From Phycisphaeraceae bacterium (GTDB lineage Bacteria; Planctomycetota; Phycisphaerae; Phycisphaerales; Phycisphaeraceae): DNA of 62,194 bases. Shown piece after piece: positions 1 through 10,011 of the stretch (position 1 is its first letter; every line of letters starts with the position of its first letter). The notes beneath the pieces are model-generated. The model worked only from the letters and a program-made list of their open reading frames with translations. It had not been told where the DNA came from and ran no database searches. The position numbers and the translations under genes were made by a program. Location of the stretch: the NCBI GenBank assembly GCA_002686995.1, contig NYZC01000356.1, positions 1 to 62,194 on the forward strand. The letters run 5' to 3'.

Positions 1-712
1 GACGGCTGCGCCCGTCCTCGCTCCAGATGCTCATGTTCCCCGTGGCGCCATGGACGCCGAACCATGCGTACCACCAGTAGTCGAGGCTCACGGACTTTCC
101 TGAAAAGGTCAGGCCCGTGCCGTAGGTTCCGGGCGGCTGATGCAGCTCGAGACCGGCCTTGATGACGTCGTCCCACGTGGTCGGGGGGCCGAGGCCCGCG
201 GCGTCGAACAGGTCCTTTCGGTAGTACATCGCCCGCGGATCGAGAAAGTAGGGCAGGCCCATGAGGCGGTCGTTCGTGCGGAACGCATCGAGGCCGGACG
301 CGACGAAGTGAGCAAGGAACGACGAGGGCAGAAGGTCGTCGAGAGGCCTGATCTCGTCGATCCCCATCCATTCGCTCAGCCACAGCGACGCCACGTTCGC
401 CAGGTCCGGCGCCTGGCCGCCGCCGATCTGCGTGACGAGCAGGTCGTGCCCCTGCGGCCAGCTGTAAACGTCCAGGGACGCCTCGATTTGCTTCTGACCC
501 TGATTGAACGCTTCGATCAGGGCCTGCGTGTCGGCCTTCATGTTCTCGTCGTAATCCATGACCACCAGGCGCAGCGGCTTGCGCTTCACCGCGACGCCCG
601 GTCCCTCCACGCGATCCGAGCAGCCAGGAACCAGCAGACCGGCGCCGCCGGCGGCCATCGCCTTGAGTACCTGCCGACGCGAGACGCTGCCTGCTTGCGT
701 GTTCTTCTTCAT
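1..712 (-). CDS. Extracellular solute-binding protein of a sugar ABC transporter (3' part lies outside the window); Tat-type/lipoprotein signal
   Basis: Open minus frame from ATG at 710-712: MKKNTQAGSVSRRQVLKAMAAGGAGLLVPGCSDRVEGPG... with SRRQVLK twin-arginine and a VPGC lipobox, then LRLVVMDYDENMKADTQALIEAFNQGQ... and DLFDAAGLGPPTTWDDVIKA typical of family-1 SBPs; no stop before the left edge. Confidence 0.85.
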   Translation of the reverse strand, partial: MKKNTQAGSVSRRQVLKAMAAGGAGLLVPGCSDRVEGPGVAVKRKPLRLVVMDYDENMKADTQALIEAFNQGQKQIEASLDVYSWPQGHDLLVTQIGGGQAPDLANVASLWLSEWMGIDEIRPLDDLLPSSFLAHFVASGLDAFRTNDRLMGLPYFLDPRAMYYRKDLFDAAGLGPPTTWDDVIKAGLELHQPPGTYGTGLTFSGKSVSLDYWWYAWFGVHGATGNMSIWSEDGRSR

Positions 713-826
713 CGATTGACGCCCTGGGGAATTCATTTCACGAGATTCGAAGGGACCGCGTCGTGCACTGGCCGACGCGCAGTTCGAAATGGTATCTTCT
801 CCGGTGCGGCATCACAGGTGAACGAA

Positions 827-1948
827 ATGAGCGCCCTTACGAGTCTGAATCTCGGCATCGTCGGAGCGTGCGGGCGAGGCGGCAGCTTCAAGGCAGCCTG
901 CGACGCCATCGGCCGCGTGCGCGTTCACGCCGTGTGTGACATCGACGCGAACGGACTCGGCGCTGCGGCCGAGCGCCTCGGCGCGTCGGAGCGATACGAG
1001 CGATACGAGGACATGCTGAGCTCGTCCGAACTCGATGCCGTGATCGTTGGCACGCCCATGCACCTGCACGTCCCGCACTCGCTTGCCGCGCTGGAGCATG
1101 GTCTGCACGTGCTTTGCGAGGTGCCGGCCGGCGTCTCCGTGGAGGAGTGCCGCACGCTGACCGAGACCTGCGTCCGTGGCGACGCGATCTACATGATGGC
1201 CGAGAACTGCAACTACACGCGGACGAACGCCATCGTCGGCGCGCTCGTCGCGGCCGGGCTGTTCGGCGTCCCTTACTACGCCGAGGGGGAGTACCTGCAC
1301 GAGCTGAAGCGGCTGAACGAGCGGACGCCGTGGCGGCGCACATGGCAGACCGGCGTTGACGGAGTGACGTACGGGACCCACGCGCTCGGACCCATCCTTC
1401 AGTGGATGCAGGGCGACCGCGTCGAGTCCGTGTGCTGCGCCGGTACCGGGCATCATTACCGCGATCCCCGCGGCGACGCGTACGGAGCCCAGGACACCAG
1501 CGTGATGCTCTGCCGGATGCGCAGCGGCGGTCTGATCAAGATACGGGTGGACATGCTCTCGGATCGTCCAGATGCGATGTCGACGTACGAGCTTCAGGGC
1601 ACGGACGGCGCTTACGAATCGCCGCGGGCGCCCGGAGAGGCGCATCGCGTCTGGCTTCGCGACCGTTCGTCCGAAACGGCGTGGTCGGACCTCGAGGATC
1701 TCGCCATCGAGTTCCTGCCGGACTACTGGCAGCGCGGCCGGGAGCAGGCCGCCGGGGCCGGGCACGACGGCGCCGACTTCTTCGAGGTCCTCGACTTCTT
1801 CGACGCCATCGAGGGCGGGCGCCCGTGCCCGATCGGTATTCACGAGGCGATGGACATGACCCTGCCGGGACTGTTGAGCCAGGCGTCGATCAGGGACGGC
1901 GGCAGCTGGAAGCAGGTTCCGGATTCGAGAGACTGGTGTAAACCATGA
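827..1948 (+). CDS. Gfo/Idh/MocA family oxidoreductase
   Basis: N-terminal Rossmann LNLGIVGACGRGGSFKAACDAIGRVRVHAVCDID, then VIVGTPMHLHVPHSLAALEHGLHVLCEVP; ATG at 827 chosen over the 602-aa maximal ORF. Confidence 0.9.
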   Translation: MSALTSLNLGIVGACGRGGSFKAACDAIGRVRVHAVCDIDANGLGAAAERLGASERYERYEDMLSSSELDAVIVGTPMHLHVPHSLAALEHGLHVLCEVPAGVSVEECRTLTETCVRGDAIYMMAENCNYTRTNAIVGALVAAGLFGVPYYAEGEYLHELKRLNERTPWRRTWQTGVDGVTYGTHALGPILQWMQGDRVESVCCAGTGHHYRDPRGDAYGAQDTSVMLCRMRSGGLIKIRVDMLSDRPDAMSTYELQGTDGAYESPRAPGEAHRVWLRDRSSETAWSDLEDLAIEFLPDYWQRGREQAAGAGHDGADFFEVLDFFDAIEGGRPCPIGIHEAMDMTLPGLLSQASIRDGGSWKQVPDSRDWCKP

Positions 1949-3315
1949 CGATCGATCCGATTGATTTCCGCTTCGCCACCGCGCTCGATGGGCCGCACAT
2001 CCTGATCGACGGCGCCGGACCCGGACGCACCGATGCGCGGCTTCACTTCGAGTACCTGATGGGGACGCTGGACGGCGAGATCTTCGGGGGGTTCTTCCGC
2101 GAGAAGCAAACGCCTCGCCGCATCGTGGATGCAGGAAGCGAGGCGATCCTCACCGGCACGATCGACGAGCGCAATCGCCACCGGCCGGACCTTCCATGCG
2201 TCGTGCGCGTGCGATGCGCGTCGCGTCCGGGGCGGCTGCACGTTCAGGGCGAAGTCTCCGGTCTTTCGGATTCATTCTCCCCGGCCACCATCATGCCGTG
2301 CCTGACCGCGGATGTACTATCGCACACCAACCATCCGCCCTTCAGCATGGCGAACCGATCGTTCGTTTTCACCGAGAGCGGATTGCAATGGGTCAGCGAC
2401 CTGCGGCGCCGCGCCTCGGAAACGCATCCCGGCAAGGACAAGGGCGGGCCCTGGATCTGCATGTACGGCACCGATGAAGGCGTGCGGCGACACGAGCGCT
2501 TCCGGGACGAGCCAGCGCCGCCACCGCGCCCGTGCTGGGGCATGTACGCCGAATCCGACACCGTGGGTTCGCCGGTGACCGGATGGATCGCGCCGGCGAG
2601 CACCCACCTGATGGCGATCGCGGGCAGCAACGCGTTCCAGGTCGGTCCGCGCTGGGGTCCGTGCCTGCACAGCGACATCGGGCTGGTCGGCGCCGACGGC
2701 GCGGTGACGCTCGCGTTCTCGCTTGCTGCCTACTTCGTGCCACCGGACCTGGACCTGCTGCGCGAGCTGGTGCACGAGGACTTTTCGGAGGACGCGACGC
2801 GCTGCATGAACGTCGAACGGGCAAACCTCTGGCCCTGGCAGGAGGGTCGTCTCCTGGATTCGATGGACGCGAGTTCCATTTCGCAGTGGACCGCTTCCAC
2901 GGGAGCGCTCGGCGTCTATCGCAGCGAGGACATCTGGATCAACGGAAACCAACAACGCGTGGAGTATCCCGAAGGCGTGACGCATGGCGACGCTTCGCTC
3001 GTCTGGGAGGTGGCGGCGGGCGCCGACGAGGCGTGCATGACGCGGACCGTGCCGTTCGAGGGCGAACGACTCACCCACGTCGGCATCGACGCGATGAATC
3101 GCGGCGCCGAGGACATCGACGTGACGCTGCGCGTGGGCGCCGATGCCGACGTGATCGCGGAGCGGCGCTTCATGGTCAACGAGAGTGCCAATCGCCGCCT
3201 GCTCCTCCCGCTCGACCGGGCACCCACGGGTTCCATCGACGTCAGCCTGGTGCTGCACGATCGCACGCAGGGCGCCCGCCTTGTCGTCGACAACCTGCGC
3301 GGATTCGTAGGATGA
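1945..3315 (+). CDS. Conserved hypothetical protein coupled to the upstream oxidoreductase
   Basis: 456-aa ORF whose ATG overlaps the previous stop (ATGA, 1945-1948); no family recognised. Confidence 0.75.
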   Translation: MTIDPIDFRFATALDGPHILIDGAGPGRTDARLHFEYLMGTLDGEIFGGFFREKQTPRRIVDAGSEAILTGTIDERNRHRPDLPCVVRVRCASRPGRLHVQGEVSGLSDSFSPATIMPCLTADVLSHTNHPPFSMANRSFVFTESGLQWVSDLRRRASETHPGKDKGGPWICMYGTDEGVRRHERFRDEPAPPPRPCWGMYAESDTVGSPVTGWIAPASTHLMAIAGSNAFQVGPRWGPCLHSDIGLVGADGAVTLAFSLAAYFVPPDLDLLRELVHEDFSEDATRCMNVERANLWPWQEGRLLDSMDASSISQWTASTGALGVYRSEDIWINGNQQRVEYPEGVTHGDASLVWEVAAGADEACMTRTVPFEGERLTHVGIDAMNRGAEDIDVTLRVGADADVIAERRFMVNESANRRLLLPLDRAPTGSIDVSLVLHDRTQGARLVVDNLRGFVG

Positions 3316-3362
3316 GTGCGCAGTATTCAGTATTGCGTGTTCATCGGGTGGCTGCGGTCGAG

Positions 3363-3430
3363 CACCCCCCCAACCCCCCCTTGCAAAGGGGGGACTTTGC
3401 CAGGCTCCCTCCCCTTCACAAGGGGGCGCT
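3363..3430. repeat. Dispersed intergenic C-tract/G-tract inverted repeat, copy 1
   Basis: acccccccaacccccccttgcaaaggggggact followed by ctccctccccttcacaagggggcgc; same core near 27480 and 39370. Confidence 0.75.
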
Positions 3431-3465
3431 ACCTGCGTTCGGTGGTTTGCAGTACCGATTACACG

Positions 3466-4263
3466 CTATTCAGACATCAGACGCACGGACGTGCGATCAA
3501 ATTCCTCCAGCGATCCTTCAAAGAAGATCAGCTTTCCCCTGAACACGACGCGCTCCCCGATCGGCAGTTCATCGACCGCAGGATCGGCATGGATGCAGGG
3601 ATGAGCGCAGTTGTTCTGAAGCGACAGCGTTCGATCGAACCAGGTCAGCGCAACGAATCGGTTCGCCTCGCGGGCGCGGCAGACGACCACGGGCCGATCG
3701 ACGGGCGCCGGACCGTCGCGATCAATGTGGCTCGGCCACCCGATGTAGCAGCCGCCGCGATCGGTCGCGGCCTCGGGTGCGTCGTCCATCGCCACCCATC
3801 CACCGCCGGGAACGTGTACGAGCTTGTTCGCGCCCGTGCGTTCGGAAAGCTCATCGACGGCCCGCAGGTAAGCGCAGGTCTGCAGCCTGATATCGGGAAC
3901 GGTCGCGGAGCCTTGATTCTCGAGGACGATCTGAAGGTCGACGTCGTTCGCGCCGCCGTGCGTGACCTGGCCTGAGCATTTCAGGCCGTTCGGCAGCCTG
4001 CGTTCATACGCGATGCCGCCCGCGATCGACTGCCACGGAACCCTCGGCAGGTCCGTGAACGTCGTCGGACACTCTGGATTGACGTGGCTCAGGAACAGTA
4101 GCTCGCGCTGCGTCCAGATCGCCTCGGGGAAGTCGAGCCATACGTAGTCCTGGCATGGCCACGACGGGCTTACCCAGACGATGTGCTCGAACGGATAGTG
4201 CGGCCGCCACTGGCCGGGGAGAATCCGGATGCCTTTCGCCGACGTGAGATAGGTCTCGCTCAT
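3466..4263 (-). CDS. Hypothetical protein (possible carbohydrate-related beta-sandwich)
   Basis: 265-aa ORF in a gap between convergent/divergent genes; no family recognised. Confidence 0.65.
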   Translation of the reverse strand: MSETYLTSAKGIRILPGQWRPHYPFEHIVWVSPSWPCQDYVWLDFPEAIWTQRELLFLSHVNPECPTTFTDLPRVPWQSIAGGIAYERRLPNGLKCSGQVTHGGANDVDLQIVLENQGSATVPDIRLQTCAYLRAVDELSERTGANKLVHVPGGGWVAMDDAPEAATDRGGCYIGWPSHIDRDGPAPVDRPVVVCRAREANRFVALTWFDRTLSLQNNCAHPCIHADPAVDELPIGERVVFRGKLIFFEGSLEEFDRTSVRLMSE

Positions 4264-4356
4264 TCGGTCGTTACTTCAGTCGGACCCGCCGAGAACGCGC
4301 GTGACGGAGACGTCTGCTGCTGTCGGATCACGCCTTACGATGTAACTCATTCTACG

Positions 4357-5334
4357 ATGGCCCGCATGGACTTACGCATTCTCGTGACCTCGGATTGCAC
4401 CGTCTGTCCCCAGGCCCTCGACCCGCTGCGGCGGATCGCCGCGGTGGACTGTCGTTTCGGCCTCGAGCGCGATGTCATGCGGCGCATCGTTCAGGACTAC
4501 GACGCGATCATGTGCGACGGCAAGGTGGTGATTGATCGCGAACTTCTTGCCCCGGCGGATCGGATTCGCGTCGTGGCGACGCCGAGCACGGGCACCGACC
4601 ACATCGACAAGCCGTTTCTCGCCGAACGCGGCATCGAGTTCATCGCGCTCACCACCGAGTACGAGGTGATCGAGCAGTTCACCGCCACCGCCGAGGGCGG
4701 GTGGGCGCTGCTGCTGGCGGCGATACGCCGAATCCCGAGCGATTTCGAGCGCGCCAAGCGCGGCGAGCGCGGCCTTGCGGATCCGGACGAGCGACGGATC
4801 CAGCTTTCGGGCAAGACGCTCGGCGTGATGGGCTACGGGCGGCTGGGACGGATGGTGGGCGAGTACGGCAAGGCGTTCCGCATGCGCGTGCTCGCTTTCG
4901 ACCGCAAGCACATCGACGTGGCCGGCGTGACGCGGGTCGACCTCGGCACGCTCGTGACCGAATCCGACGTCATCAGCCTGAACCTGCACCTGACCGACGA
5001 GACGCGACTCATCCTCGATCGCCGGCGTTTCGAGCAGATGAAGCGCGGCGTGATCCTGGTCAACACCGCCCGCGGCGACCTGCTGGACGAGGACGCGCTG
5101 GTCGACGCCCTGGAATCCGGACACGTCGCCGCGGCGGGCCTGGACGTGGTCCACGGCGAATGGGATCCGAACCTCGCCGAGCATCGCCTCCACGAGTACG
5201 CGCGGACGCACGACAACCTGATCCTCACGCCGCATACCGCCAGTTCCTGCGCCGAAGCCACCCTGATCGCGCGATCGTTCATCGCCAGCAAGCTGGCGGA
5301 CAGGTTGCGGGCGTTGATGAACCGCACCGGTTAG
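4357..5334 (+). CDS. D-isomer specific 2-hydroxyacid dehydrogenase
   Basis: GKTLGVMGYGRLGRMVGEYGKAFRMRVLAFD NAD-binding motif, VILVNTARGDLLDEDALVDALESGHVAAAGLDVV, ILTPHTASSCAEA; ATG at 4357. Confidence 0.93.
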   Translation: MARMDLRILVTSDCTVCPQALDPLRRIAAVDCRFGLERDVMRRIVQDYDAIMCDGKVVIDRELLAPADRIRVVATPSTGTDHIDKPFLAERGIEFIALTTEYEVIEQFTATAEGGWALLLAAIRRIPSDFERAKRGERGLADPDERRIQLSGKTLGVMGYGRLGRMVGEYGKAFRMRVLAFDRKHIDVAGVTRVDLGTLVTESDVISLNLHLTDETRLILDRRRFEQMKRGVILVNTARGDLLDEDALVDALESGHVAAAGLDVVHGEWDPNLAEHRLHEYARTHDNLILTPHTASSCAEATLIARSFIASKLADRLRALMNRTG

Positions 5335-5343
5335 AAACCTCTG

Positions 5344-5855
5344 CTACCCCTTCAACCCCGCGCGCTGCTGCGAGAGGCCGATGCCGCGCCGGATCGGCTC
5401 GTGCAGCCATCGCTGCAAGGCATCACCCTCGAACCCGGTGAGCATCTCGGCTGCGAATCCCGGTTCGTTCAGCTCGTCCTCGGTAAGCCAGCGCGTCTCG
5501 ATGCCGTCCGCGGCGCGGAGCGCCGGCGGCACCTCGAGGGGACGCCCGTAGACGCGGCACAGCGCGTCGCCTTCCAGCCAGTCGCCGACGTAGCTCATCC
5601 AGTCGATCGCGACGTCGAGCAGATCCTGCACGTGCTCTTCGAGCGAGGCGATCACGTTTCCGACGTCCCAGTCCGTGATCACGTCGATCTGCCTGGCGGG
5701 ACCGCCGGGCCAGACGAAGAATCGCACGGTCGAGACGCTGCAGTTCAGTTTCTTCGAAAAGACCCGGGACGATCAGATCACCGTCGCGCTCGTACGACGC
5801 GATCTGGTCCGGCGAAGGCCGCCAGTCAGCAACTTACTTCTCCGTCTCGGGTCAT
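5344..5855 (-). pseudogene. Degraded gene with a PhyH-like N-terminal fragment in a second frame
   Basis: ATG at 5855 reaches a stop after 9 codons. A shifted frame reads PSPDQIASYERDGDLIVPGLFEETELQRLDRAI (PhyH N-terminus pattern), then the 127-aa ORF at 5344..5727 continues in another frame from a GTG. Confidence 0.5.
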
Positions 5856-5880
5856 CGCGTGCTCCTGAAGTCCGGCGACC

Positions 5881-7953
5881 TCAGCGACGGGCTTCGAGCC
5901 ACTCGAGAATCTGCGCCGTAAGCGCCGAATCCATCGCCGGCTCGCCCGGCATGCGGCAGACCGACAGCGCGTCGCTTCGGCCTGCACGTTCGTATGACGG
6001 CTTCATCGCACCGATGATCGTTTCGGCGCCTTCGCAGGGCCATCGGGAATCGTCCTCGAAGTGGATCAGGCAGCACGGCCGTGGAGCGAGCAGTGACAGG
6101 GCGCCGTCCACGTCACCGGTCGGCAACAGGCCGGGCTGGTAGAGGAAGTAGTGCTCGGCGATCTGCCGGTCGATCGCGGCGGCCTGGGTCGTCACGCCGC
6201 CCACCGCCACGACCGAGCGGATGGCAGGCTCGAGCACGGCGGTCATCAGCGCCGCGAACCCGCCGGTCTCGAAGCCGATGACGTCGATGGCGTCCGGGTC
6301 GACGTCGTCGCGTTCGCGCAGCCAGGACACCACGGCGCGGATCTCGTGAATCGTGCGCTCGAGCAGCGACGTCCCGGTGCGTGAGAAGTGGATGGCGGGA
6401 AAATTGAACGATCTCTCGGGTTGGCTCGGCCATTTGCGCTGCGCCTGCCTGTTGGCGCGCTGACCGTGCCCGAACAGATCCATGGCCGCCACGACACGTC
6501 CCTGCGCGGTGAGGCTCGGCCCGAGTGCGTAGGCAGGATCGCCGCCGAACCCCATCACCTCGTCGCGCCCGACGTCGAACGGCTCGACCGAGCGGTGGAT
6601 CAGCAGCGCCGCCGGTTTGCGGTCTTCATCGGACGCCGGGCGGCCGACCCACAGGTCGAGGTGGTCGTTCATGTCCACGAGTTGTCGAACACCCGCCAGG
6701 TACGTGCTGACGTCGTTCGGCGGCTCCAGACGCACGCGCTTGTTGTCAAAGGCAGGCGTATCGTCCACCGTGATGCGCACCTCTTCGATCCTTGCAGGAG
6801 GATCAACTGGAGCGTCGACGCGCTTGCGCACCCTGGGTTGCGGCTCCGGACGTGCTCCGTAACGACCACACAGGTCGCGCAGCCCCTCCACGTCGACGCG
6901 GCGACGCTCGAGCGGCGCCGGGTCGGGTCGATCCGCGCCGTACCAGACCTCACCCGAATCGATGGGCGTGCGCACGAGCCAGCGGTCGAGCCAGTCGTAT
7001 CCCACGGCCCGCACATACGGCGCGAACACGTGAGGACCCGCAATGCAGCCGAAATCGATCCGGTCGGCGATGCCCAGCGCCTCGTATGCCTGCTTCGCAC
7101 GGTAGTACGTGTTGAGGATGCCGTCGGTCGGAAAGAGCCAGTCTTCGCTGCCGTTGGTGATGAGTACCGCGCGCGGCGCCATCGCGGCCACGACGGCCGC
7201 TTCGTCACCGAGTTGCGTGATCCCCGGGACGGAGCTCGTGTGGCTTGCCGTTCGCGTATCGCGAATCGTCGCCGCGGCGGAGGCGATGCCGCAGTTGAGC
7301 ACGGCCGCCTTCACGCGCGGATCGTAGACGCACGCGACGAAGGACTGCGAGCCGCCGCCGGAGTGCCCCATCACGCCGACGCGCTCCATGTCCACGTCGT
7401 CGCGCTGGCCGAGCACGTCGATGGCGCGGCTGGTGTCGTACGCGAGCTTGCCCATGAGCGTCCGGCCCGAAGCGGCGCGGTGGAAGCCTTCGAAGTGCTC
7501 GTGGAGGGCTCCGGGGCTCACGCCGCGCGTGTTGATCCAGCTGCGATCCTCGAAGCAGAGCTGATCCTGGCAGATCACGACGTACCCGCGCCGCGCAAGC
7601 TCGTATCCCCAGCCGTAGAACTCGCGCGCGGGATCCGGCGGGCAAGTGGCGAAGATCTCGCCCTTGCCCACGGCGTAGTTGCCGCCATGGCTGTGCAGCG
7701 CGGCCATCGCGGGCAGCCGTCCCTTCGCGCCGCGCGGCCGCGCGACGTATCCCGTCACCCATTCGCCCGGCTCGAGCTGATAGCGAAGCTCCTCGCGCAC
7801 GACGTCGTCCCGCTCGACCTCGTCGATCCGCTGCACCTCGAGATCGCAGCGCGGCGGCAGCGCACCCAGGTGTTGCCATATGGTCCGGCGCAGCTCGTCG
7901 AGCTGGGCGCGGGAGATTGCTGGTCCGTCGACCGGGGGGTGGATTTCGAACAT
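5881..7953 (-). CDS. Acetylxylan-esterase/dienelactone-hydrolase-like protein with two alpha/beta-hydrolase domains
   Basis: N-terminal half: GVMGHSGGGSQSF nucleophile elbow and a GPHVF histidine; second half has hydrolase-like IDVIGFETGGFAALM and MDLFGHGQ. Confidence 0.85.
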   Translation of the reverse strand: MFEIHPPVDGPAISRAQLDELRRTIWQHLGALPPRCDLEVQRIDEVERDDVVREELRYQLEPGEWVTGYVARPRGAKGRLPAMAALHSHGGNYAVGKGEIFATCPPDPAREFYGWGYELARRGYVVICQDQLCFEDRSWINTRGVSPGALHEHFEGFHRAASGRTLMGKLAYDTSRAIDVLGQRDDVDMERVGVMGHSGGGSQSFVACVYDPRVKAAVLNCGIASAAATIRDTRTASHTSSVPGITQLGDEAAVVAAMAPRAVLITNGSEDWLFPTDGILNTYYRAKQAYEALGIADRIDFGCIAGPHVFAPYVRAVGYDWLDRWLVRTPIDSGEVWYGADRPDPAPLERRRVDVEGLRDLCGRYGARPEPQPRVRKRVDAPVDPPARIEEVRITVDDTPAFDNKRVRLEPPNDVSTYLAGVRQLVDMNDHLDLWVGRPASDEDRKPAALLIHRSVEPFDVGRDEVMGFGGDPAYALGPSLTAQGRVVAAMDLFGHGQRANRQAQRKWPSQPERSFNFPAIHFSRTGTSLLERTIHEIRAVVSWLRERDDVDPDAIDVIGFETGGFAALMTAVLEPAIRSVVAVGGVTTQAAAIDRQIAEHYFLYQPGLLPTGDVDGALSLLAPRPCCLIHFEDDSRWPCEGAETIIGAMKPSYERAGRSDALSVCRMPGEPAMDSALTAQILEWLEARR

Positions 7954-8125
7954 GGGGCACGCTCACGGAACGACGATGCTGATCGGACGGACTTCGCGCT
8001 TGCGCTTCGGAACCAACTCGCGGTGAGAGACTGTAACACGGGCACCGTCGATGTCACAAGATCGTGCGGTGACGACGACCTGTCCTACTCTTTCGCGGCT
8101 TCGTTCCGCGTAGTATCATCCAGGC

Positions 8126-8977
8126 ATGAAGAAGATTGCGGCACATGTCGTCGCCATCGGACTGGCGGCCTGTTCGATCGTCGCGGCCGAGAAGGCGACC
8201 ACCGAAGATTCGTTCGCGCGGCTGAAGGATCCGGAGCCGAGCGTCCGCGCGGCGGCCGTCGCGGAGGTGGGCAGGGGGACGGATCCGCGCGCGAAGGCGG
8301 CGCTGAAGCGCGCGCTGGCCGATCCCGAGCACGTCGTGCGGCTGGCCGCGGCGAAGGTGCTTGCCGCGACGAAGGATGCGGCGGCCCTGGATGAGCTGGT
8401 CGCCGGGCTGGACAGCGATGATGTGCTGACCCGCGACGGCAGTGTTCTCGCGCTGTCGCACCGACCCGATGCCAAGGCGTTCGACGCGTTGATGGCGCAG
8501 TGCGCGAAACGCAGCCTGGCGTTCCGCTGGCGTGTTGGCGAAGCGATTGCGATGGCGGCGAACCATGCGTTCATTCCCATGATGCTTGACAAGGTCAGCC
8601 AGGGCGCCGACTGGCGGATTCAGGAGGTGTCCGTCGTGGCGCTGGCGCTGATGCACGACGCCGTCGGTATTGATCCTTTGCTGCATTCGATACGAAGCAA
8701 CGATCCTTACATTCGCCGGATCGCGTGCTGGCAGCTTGGCGTGATCGGCGATCCGCGCGCCATCGACCCGTTGATCTCCGACATGCTCGAGAAGTACGAC
8801 AACTACAATGACCGCGTCTGGGGGGCCGTGGCGATCAACCGGATCGGCGCAGGACTGGATCCGCCGGTGGCCGCGGTCGTGGGCGAGCTGGCGCACGCCC
8901 AGGAGGGCAAGATCGAGGCGCTCAAGCGGAATTGGGCCGCCGCCAGGGATCGATACATTCCTGATGAGTCGCCGTAA
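8126..8977 (+). CDS. HEAT-repeat domain protein, exported
   Basis: MKKIAAHVVAIGLAACSIVAAEKA signal peptide; repeated LKDPEPSVRAAAVAEVG, LADPEHVVRLAAAKVLA, DDVLTRDGSVLAL modules. Confidence 0.85.
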   Translation: MKKIAAHVVAIGLAACSIVAAEKATTEDSFARLKDPEPSVRAAAVAEVGRGTDPRAKAALKRALADPEHVVRLAAAKVLAATKDAAALDELVAGLDSDDVLTRDGSVLALSHRPDAKAFDALMAQCAKRSLAFRWRVGEAIAMAANHAFIPMMLDKVSQGADWRIQEVSVVALALMHDAVGIDPLLHSIRSNDPYIRRIACWQLGVIGDPRAIDPLISDMLEKYDNYNDRVWGAVAINRIGAGLDPPVAAVVGELAHAQEGKIEALKRNWAAARDRYIPDESP

Positions 8978-8989
8978 GGTCGGCGTGCG

Positions 8990-9886
8990 TCAGGGCAATC
9001 CCGGATCAATCGTGTATGCGGGGCGGTTCACGGTAGGATCGCGCGGCGGCTCGTCGTAGGGCCCCAGCTTCATGAATTCGGCGCGGCCGTCGAGGAAGGC
9101 GACGTTCGATTTGGGGTCATAGGCGAACCAGAGCCAGTTGTCCGGCTGGTACGGCGAGGGTTGCGCATCGGGGTGCTTGCTCGGCGGATCGTGCCAGTTG
9201 TAGGGTGAGCCGTGCAGGCCGAACCCCTGCCACACCAGGTATGGCCAGGTGTACCAGATCGTGTGGTCCGCCATGGTGACCATCTTCGACGGGACGTCGA
9301 TCTCTTCCAGGCGCTTCCAGCGCAGCGTGTACTGCGCCTGAGGCGTCTGGTAGTTGCTGTTGTAGAGGTAGCTCGAGCCCCACCACCGATACACCGTGCC
9401 GTCACCGTAGCCGTTGCCGTTGCTCCATGCGGGCACCAGGAACTCCGCAAAGGCGTAGCCCGTGTCCGAGGGGCAGCGGAACCCCTTTTCGTCCACGTAA
9501 CCCTGCAGCTTTCGCCGGCCGCGAACCTCGGTCTGGTCCGAGTCGTCGGTGCCGCCGATCATCGCCGGGCCCCACATGACTTCCCAACTGGTGCCCGCCG
9601 GCGCCGGCGACTCGTCGAACCAGCCCCGCTCGGGCCGGATCGGGTAACCGGGCAGCCGCCCCTTGTTGTCGGCCGCGTAGGCGAGCACCCCGAGGGTGCA
9701 CTGACGCACGTTGCTCGTGCAATGGACGATCCGCGCGCTCTCGCGCGCTTCCTTGATCGCGGGCATGAGCAGGGCGATCAGCAGCGCGACGATGCTGATG
9801 ACGACGAGCAGCTCGATGAGCGTGAAGGCTCGGACACGGTCCGATCGACTCCACCCGGCTGGTCTATGCACGTGCGTGTAGTCCAT
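8990..9886 (-). CDS. Type II secretion/prepilin-like protein (N-terminal cleavage/methylation domain)
   Basis: [33 protein letters not shown]-terminal SNVAFLDGRAEF; start ATG at 9884-9886 (MDYTHVHRP). Confidence 0.9.
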   Translation of the reverse strand: MDYTHVHRPAGWSRSDRVRAFTLIELLVVISIVALLIALLMPAIKEARESARIVHCTSNVRQCTLGVLAYAADNKGRLPGYPIRPERGWFDESPAPAGTSWEVMWGPAMIGGTDDSDQTEVRGRRKLQGYVDEKGFRCPSDTGYAFAEFLVPAWSNGNGYGDGTVYRWWGSSYLYNSNYQTPQAQYTLRWKRLEEIDVPSKMVTMADHTIWYTWPYLVWQGFGLHGSPYNWHDPPSKHPDAQPSPYQPDNWLWFAYDPKSNVAFLDGRAEFMKLGPYDEPPRDPTVNRPAYTIDPGLP

Positions 9887-10011
9887 GGTTGGCGACCGCC
9901 TTCTTTCATTCCACCTTTTCATTATTCTACAGTACAGTTCAGACGACGGCGCGAGAATAATCCGAGGCCAAAGGAGAGCCCATGCCGACCCTTCGCACTT
10001 ACACCTATGCA

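Noticed and set aside
6388-8394. 668-aa plus-strand ORF
   Set aside because: Overlaps the antisense of the esterase gene; composition is a GC shadow frame with no recognisable domain
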